Shown here: positions 59,652 through 64,000 of the stretch, piece by piece
How the letters are laid out: the number at the start of each line of letters is the position of its first letter
How positions within the stretch are numbered: position 1 is the first letter of the stretch
Source: Streptomyces alanosinicus
Lineage (GTDB): Bacteria > Actinomycetota > Actinomycetes > Streptomycetales > Streptomycetaceae
NCBI RefSeq assembly: GCF_014650595.1
Contig: NZ_BMVG01000029.1
Span: forward strand, 1 to 64,000
Length of the DNA: 64,000 nucleotides
Direction of reading: 5' to 3'
The notes under the pieces: model-generated
What the model saw: only the letters and a program-made list of their open reading frames with translations
What the model was told of the DNA's origin: nothing
Databases searched by the model: none
Program-made: the position numbers and the translations under genes

Positions 59652-60884
59652 TCACCCACAGATGTGTTCGGCGGCGGTGTTCCCGTGGAAGGTGGGGGCG
59701 GGGGAGGGGTCGCTCTGCGCGGGGGCGGGGCCGCCCCCGCCGTCCGTCGCAGAGGCCTCGGGCGCCGCGTTCCGGGCCACCGCCACGGGCCGGTCGGCCC
59801 GCAGCCGCGCGAACAGCTTCTCGGCTTCCGGCTCCACGAGTTGATCACGATTGGCGTCGTAGACGTACGACTCCCTCGGTACGGTCAGGAACTGCACCCG
59901 TTCGGTGGGGATGTCGCGCAGTCCGCGCACCAACTGGTACAAGCCACGCAGAGTGGCCAGTTCCGGATCGGCGGTCAGCGAGGACGTCGCCGCGTCCAGC
60001 ACCGGGTACAGCTTCACCGGGTTCAGCAGGACGTCATTGCTCTGCATCTTGTCGACGAGCGCGGCGAGGAAGCGCTGCTGGCGTTCCATCCGCTCGGTGT
60101 CGCTGCCGTCGCCGAGCGACTTGCGGGCCCGCACATAACCGAGCGCCTGCTCCCCGTCGAGCAGGACCTTTCCCGCGGGCAGCCGCAGCCTGGCCGCCTT
60201 GTCGTCGATGGGTTCCTTCAGACAGACCCGCACCCCGTCGACGGCGTCCACCATCTCCTTGAACCCGCTGAAGTCCACGACCACGTGATGGTCGATCCGA
60301 ATGTCCGTCAGCTTCTCGACGGTCCGTATCGTGCACGCCGAACCGCCCGCCTGGAAGGCGTGGTTGAACATCGCGAACACCGGCTCGCTGCGGGTGCCGT
60401 CCGACTGCCGGCAGCCGGGGATGTCCACCATCAGATCCCTCGGCAGTGACACGGCGGTGGCGCTGCGCCGGTCGGCGGCCAGATGCAGCAGGATCGTGGT
60501 GTCCGACCGCTCGCTGCCGAGGTCCCGGCCGTACCGCGCGTTCCCGTCGCCGGCCCGGGTGTCCGAGCCGATCAGCAGGATGTTCTGCGCGCCCCGCACC
60601 AGCGCGGTGGGCCGTTCGGCCTCGTACCGGGCCAGTTCCCGGGCGGCCGCGTCGTCCGCGGTGATGTTCGCGCTGAGCTTCGCGTACAGGGCCCAGCCGG
60701 TCCCGGCGGCCGCCGCCATGAGCACGCCGAGACCGAGCGCCGTCCCCTGCGCCCACCGCCGCCGACGCCGCCGCCGAAGCCCCTCCCCGGTGGCCGAGGC
60801 CGCGGCCGACGCCCCGGGACCGGGACCAGGACCGGGACGAGGACCGGGACCAGGACCGAGGGCCTTGCCTGCGGAGTCGGTCAC
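59652..60884 (-). CDS. LCP-family protein without LytR_C (5 of 5)
   Basis: 410 residues. Starts with a Gly-Pro repeat (GPGPGPRPGPGPGPG) from GGACCG-type DNA repeats, then a basic stretch, membrane helix (GLGVLMAAAAGTGWALYAKL) and LCP core: QNILLIGSDTRAGDGNARYG, TTILLHLAADRRSATAVSLP, MFNHAFQAGGSACTIRTVEK, DHHVVVDFSGFKEMVDAVDG, ALGYVRARKSLGDGSDTERM. The tail is Pro/Ala rich with a final AAEHICG. The usual VRTRH is VRARK here. It belongs to the same minus-strand series; 230 bp separate it from the next LCP gene. Confidence 0.9.
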   Translation of the reverse strand: MTDSAGKALGPGPGPRPGPGPGPGASAAASATGEGLRRRRRRRWAQGTALGLGVLMAAAAGTGWALYAKLSANITADDAAARELARYEAERPTALVRGAQNILLIGSDTRAGDGNARYGRDLGSERSDTTILLHLAADRRSATAVSLPRDLMVDIPGCRQSDGTRSEPVFAMFNHAFQAGGSACTIRTVEKLTDIRIDHHVVVDFSGFKEMVDAVDGVRVCLKEPIDDKAARLRLPAGKVLLDGEQALGYVRARKSLGDGSDTERMERQQRFLAALVDKMQSNDVLLNPVKLYPVLDAATSSLTADPELATLRGLYQLVRGLRDIPTERVQFLTVPRESYVYDANRDQLVEPEAEKLFARLRADRPVAVARNAAPEASATDGGGGPAPAQSDPSPAPTFHGNTAAEHICG

Positions 60885-60997
60885 GGGCCGGGCACCCCTT
60901 CATGGCGTACGAGCGTCACGTCCTGCTCCTACGACCATGGCGGCGCGGCAGGGCGAAGGCGCCCTCAGCTACGCCGATCGGGGGAAGATCCGGCTGC

Positions 60998-61753
60998 TCA
61001 GCGGCGCACCGCGGTCACCCGCTCGCTCTCGATCCGCTGGGCGAGGGAATCCTCGTCCAGCCGGTCCAGATGCCGGCACAGCACGACGGACCCGCCGACG
61101 GCCAGCGGTGAGTACAGCCCCGCGCCGAGCCCCTCCCAGGTGTCGTACGGCATCCCCGACAGCAGCCTCGACCCGGGCCCCGTCAGATCGAGCGAGGCCG
61201 CGTCCGTGAGCGCCCGCTCGACCACCTCCGCCCCGCTGAACTCCGCCCCCGCGACGATCAGCGCGGACTCCTCCGCGTCCACCGGGACGAACGGCACGAA
61301 CCGGTCCCCCTGTCCCGGTGCCTCCACGGCGTAGTCGGCGAACCCGGCCGGCGGCTGCGGGAACCGCCCGCCCAGCGGCCGCAGCGCGAGCGCGACCCGC
61401 TCACCGCGGCAGGCCCGCGCGGCATCGAGCGAGTCCGGTCCGCTCACCACGACGTCGGCCGCCGCCGGATCCCCGCCCACATCGGCGATCGCCCCCACGG
61501 AGGAGCACGCCAGCAGCCAGACCGCCGTCTGCCAGTGCGCGGGCAGCAGCAGTGCCACCCGGTCGCCGGGCCCGGCGGAGAGGTCGCCCTGGAGGAGGTT
61601 CGCGGTCTTGGCCACCCAATTGGCGAAGGTGGCCACGGACAGTTCGACACGCTCGCCCGTGGCGTCGTCGTAGAAGGTCACCAGCGGGCGGCCGGGGTCC
61701 GCGGCGAGCGCGGAAGCCAGCAGGTCGGCGGGGGTGCGGTCGGTGGCGTTCAC
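60998..61753 (-). CDS. TIGR03089-family protein (AMP-ligase-like fragment fold)
   Basis: 251 residues from GTG 61753. It looks like the N-terminal part of an AMP-forming ligase: TPADLLASALAADPGRPLVT, TFANWVAKTANLLQGDLSAG, DRVALLLPAHWQTAVWLLAC, GGSVVLCRHLDRLDEDSLAQ. The P-loop-like adenylation signature and C-terminal lid of real ligases are absent, as in actinobacterial TIGR03089 proteins, so no adenylation is expected. Function unknown. Divergent from the amidase gene, in the envelope cluster. Confidence 0.8.
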   Translation of the reverse strand: MNATDRTPADLLASALAADPGRPLVTFYDDATGERVELSVATFANWVAKTANLLQGDLSAGPGDRVALLLPAHWQTAVWLLACSSVGAIADVGGDPAAADVVVSGPDSLDAARACRGERVALALRPLGGRFPQPPAGFADYAVEAPGQGDRFVPFVPVDAEESALIVAGAEFSGAEVVERALTDAASLDLTGPGSRLLSGMPYDTWEGLGAGLYSPLAVGGSVVLCRHLDRLDEDSLAQRIESERVTAVRR

Positions 61754-61864
61754 CCGGAAAAGAGTACGCGCGGGCCGGTGTGCGCGGCGGGCGCCCGCGC
61801 CACCGGTTCGGCGGAACGACCCCCGACGGTCCGTCAGTTCACCGATGGACAGATTTGTCTGACT

Positions 61865-63262
61865 ATGTCGAAGATCGTAAGCATGCGTGGACTCCTGACT
61901 TCCTCGATCGGCGCCACCTGCGCCACGGCGCTCGCACTCCCGCTGACCCTGACCGCGACCCCCGCGACCGCCGCGACCGCGACGGCGGCAGCCGCGTCGG
62001 AGGCGGCCGCGAGCCCGGGAAGCACCCGCTCGCTGCCCCTCACCCCCCTCACCCCCGAGCGCGTCCTCGGCACCGCCCCGGTGCAGGGGCTCTACCGTCC
62101 CGACGGCGAGCACTTCTCGCTCGTCGGCGTCGTCTGGGACGACCCGGACACCGCACTGCGCGGCCGGGTCCAGGTGCGCACCCGGTCGGCCACGACGGGA
62201 AAGTGGTCCGGCTGGCAGGACGTCGAGGTGCACAACGCCGACCACGGCGCCGACCCCGGTACGGCGGAACGCGGCGCACCGCGGGTACGCGGGGCGACCG
62301 CGCCGCTGTGGGTGGGCGACGCGGAGGGCGTGGACGTCCGGGTCCGCGCCGACGGCGCGGCCGCGGGCGCGCGGGGCAGCCGTGCGGCCGGCCCGCGGCG
62401 GCCGCGGGTGCCGCTGCCGTCGGGGCTGCGCCTGCAGCTCGTCGACCCGGGCGGACAGGCGCCGCCCGAGGGCGCGCTGCCCAAGGGGATGCCCGTCGAC
62501 GACCCCCACACCGATCTCGACACGGACGCGGCGCGCGCGGCCTCGAACGCCAACACCGACGTCACCGACTACGGAGCCCTGGAGATCCCGGCGCTGGGCA
62601 AGCGGGCCACCGAGGAGGAACTCATCCGCCTCAAGGGCCCGGTGAAGGGCAAGCCGCACATCGGGGCGCGCCCGCGGATCGTCACCCGGCGCGGCTGGGG
62701 CGCGGACGAGGAGGTGCGCGAGGGCGGGTTCATCTACACGAAGAAGATCAAGGCGGTCTTCGTGCACCACACGGCCTCCGGCAACAAGTACACCTGCGCC
62801 GAGGCCCCCTCCGTCATCCGCAGTATCTACCGCTACCACGTCGACAGCATGGGCTGGCGGGACATCGGCTACAACTTCCTCGTCGACAAGTGCGGAACCA
62901 TCTACGAGGGCCGGGCCGGCGGCGTGGCGAAGGCGGTGCTCGGCGCACACACCCTCGGCTTCAACAACAGCAGCATGGGCGTCGCCGTGATCGGCACGTA
63001 CGGCACGGCGAAGCCGCCCAAGGCGGCCCTGACCGCCATCGCCAAGCTGTCCGCGTGGAAGCTCGGGCTCTACGGGGTCAATCCGCGCGGAAAGACATAT
63101 CTCACGTCGGCCGGAGGCAACCTCTACGCCAAGGGTAAGAAGGTACGACTGAACGTCATCTCCGGCCATCGGGACGGATTCGCCACCGAGTGTCCAGGCG
63201 ACCGGCTTTATGCCAAGCTCGGTACGGCCCGGTCCAGTGCGGCGCGCTATCAGGGGCGCTGA
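61865..63262 (+). CDS. Secreted PGRP-type N-acetylmuramoyl-L-alanine amidase
   Basis: 465 residues; ATG 61865, with ATG 61883 (MRGLLTSSIG) as alternative. Signal peptide to about residue 40 (ATPATAA). A middle region of about 220 residues (VGVVWDDPDTALRGRVQVRT, SGWQDVEV) is common in actinobacterial secreted amidases. The C-terminal amidase_2/PGRP domain (about 275-455) has zinc ligands in AVFVHHTASGN, the Tyr of YRYHVDSMGWRDIGYNFLVD, and VISGHRDGFATECPGD (His, Cys). It cuts the MurNAc-L-Ala bond of peptidoglycan outside the cell. Confidence 0.93.
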   Translation: MSKIVSMRGLLTSSIGATCATALALPLTLTATPATAATATAAAASEAAASPGSTRSLPLTPLTPERVLGTAPVQGLYRPDGEHFSLVGVVWDDPDTALRGRVQVRTRSATTGKWSGWQDVEVHNADHGADPGTAERGAPRVRGATAPLWVGDAEGVDVRVRADGAAAGARGSRAAGPRRPRVPLPSGLRLQLVDPGGQAPPEGALPKGMPVDDPHTDLDTDAARAASNANTDVTDYGALEIPALGKRATEEELIRLKGPVKGKPHIGARPRIVTRRGWGADEEVREGGFIYTKKIKAVFVHHTASGNKYTCAEAPSVIRSIYRYHVDSMGWRDIGYNFLVDKCGTIYEGRAGGVAKAVLGAHTLGFNNSSMGVAVIGTYGTAKPPKAALTAIAKLSAWKLGLYGVNPRGKTYLTSAGGNLYAKGKKVRLNVISGHRDGFATECPGDRLYAKLGTARSSAARYQGR

Positions 63263-63406
63263 CGCCGGCCGGGGTACGCGTTCGGCGCAGTCGTCGGGGG
63301 ACACGCCGGTCCTGAGCCGGTCTCACACCGTTCTCTCACCGATCTCGTGGGAAACCGCGCGGTGGTCAAGGGTGCCGCCGCTACGGTCTGCATACACTGA
63401 CCGGCC

Positions 63407-63432
63407 GATACGAGTGATACGAAGTGATACGA
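63407..63432 (+). repeat. Three direct GATACGA repeats
   Basis: GATACGA at 63407, 63416 and 63426 (spacings 9 and 10 bp, one helical turn), about 40 bp upstream of the nucleotidyltransferase start. Possible activator or sigma-factor contact region. Confidence 0.55.
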
Positions 63433-63470
63433 GAAGTTCGGCCGTTCCCGGCAGGAAGCAGAGACGACAG

Positions 63471-64000
63471 GTGACAGAAGCGATCCTCCTGGTCGGTGGC
63501 AAAGGCACCCGGCTGCGTCCGCTCACGGTGCACACGCCCAAGCCCATGGTCCCCGCCGCCGGGGTGCCGTTCCTCACGCACCAGCTGGCGCGCGCCAAGG
63601 CGGCGGGCGTGGACCACATCGTCCTCGCCACCAGCTATCTGGCGGAGGTCTTCGAGCCGTACTTCGGTGACGGTTCGGCCCTCGGGCTGCACATCGAGTA
63701 CGTGACGGAGGAGGAGCCGCTCGGTACGGGCGGCGCCATCCGCAACGTCGCCTCGCGCCTGCGCTCCGGCCCCGACGAGCCGGTGCTGATCTTCAACGGC
63801 GACATCCTGACCGGCCTGGACATCAGGGCCCTGGTGGACACCCACCAGTCGACCGGCGCGGATGTGTCGCTGCACCTCACCAAGGTCTCCGACCCCCGCG
63901 CCTTCGGCCTGGTCCCCACGGACGACTCCGGCCGGGTGCTGGCCTTCCTGGAGAAGCCGCAGACGCCCGAGGAGATCGTCACCGACCAGATCAACGCGGG
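63471..64000 (+). CDS. Sugar-1-phosphate nucleotidyltransferase (mannose-1-phosphate guanylyltransferase type), 5' part
   Basis: The frame starts at GTG 63471 (GCAGGAAGCAGAG upstream) and runs off the right edge after 176 codons. The signature is EAILLVGGKGTRLRPLTVHT, TPKPMVPAAGVPFLTHQL, EPLGTGGAIRNVASRL, LIFNGDILTGLDIRALVDTH and LAFLEKPQTPEEIVTDQINA. These enzymes make NDP-sugars; similarity to eukaryote-like GDP-mannose pyrophosphorylases suggests GDP-mannose, needed for protein O-mannosylation and phosphatidylinositol mannosides. Glucose-1-phosphate as substrate remains possible. Confidence 0.9.
   Translation, partial: MTEAILLVGGKGTRLRPLTVHTPKPMVPAAGVPFLTHQLARAKAAGVDHIVLATSYLAEVFEPYFGDGSALGLHIEYVTEEEPLGTGGAIRNVASRLRSGPDEPVLIFNGDILTGLDIRALVDTHQSTGADVSLHLTKVSDPRAFGLVPTDDSGRVLAFLEKPQTPEEIVTDQINA

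Noticed and set aside
57492..60449. A 985-codon plus-strand frame opposite three LCP genes
   Set aside because: It has His/Arg/Gly/Val-rich shadow composition and no domain; the minus strand holds conserved LCP proteins.

Overview
The window is high-GC actinobacterial DNA, almost certainly a Streptomyces chromosome. Third codon positions are strongly G/C, GTG starts and 4-bp ATGA/GTGA overlaps are common, and the gene content fits the genus: hut cluster, SigB-type partner-switching locus, LCP cluster, LAXTG sortase substrates. From memory, the order from about 11 to 64 kb resembles the S. coelicolor SCO3040-SCO3077 neighbourhood; this was not checked by any search.

1-10.83 kb is the right part of an actinomycete integrative and conjugative element (AICE). 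It holds a decayed IS701-type transposase, small secreted SH3-like and Cys-containing proteins, a GntR/HutC regulator, a run of overlapping transfer genes with an FtsK/TraB-type DNA translocase, a RepSA-like rolling-circle initiator, a 48-residue ORF and a large serine integrase. The integrase lies beside a cystathionine beta-synthase gene of which only the 3' CBS-domain part remains, so the element has integrated inside that gene; the other junction is left of the window. A repeated 24-bp operator/-35 module links the regulator, the transfer operon and one secreted-protein gene at the far left of the segment.

11-26 kb: a membrane protein; an ammonia-lyase homologue lacking the Ala-Ser-Gly cofactor triad, coupled to an RpiR/SIS regulator; a four-gene roadblock/LC7 and DUF4388-like operon; a PLP-dependent decarboxylase; the histidine-degradation operon hutU-(M20 hydrolase)-hutF-hutI; an EamA transporter; a ricin-domain pseudogene.

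26-39 kb: a SigI-like sigma factor divergent from its antagonist and kinase/anti-sigma genes; a second seryl-tRNA synthetase behind a T-box leader with a UCC specifier; a four-gene operon of exported and sortase-anchored proteins; a POT peptide transporter; a two-component system.

39-51 kb: gtrA, purK-purE, an M19 dipeptidase plus an M19 paralogue that has lost every metal ligand, an ene-reductase with a divergent MerR regulator, two VOC proteins with a divergent CGNR regulator, a UDP-glucose dehydrogenase, an acyl-CoA dehydrogenase, a truncated cutA and a copper-storage-like four-helix protein.

51-64 kb is a cell-envelope region: five LytR-CpsA-Psr (LCP) proteins interspersed with a thioesterase, a family 2 glycosyltransferase, a TIGR03089 protein, a secreted PGRP-type amidase and the start of a sugar-1-phosphate nucleotidyltransferase cut by the window end. 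No tRNA, rRNA or CRISPR array was recognised.
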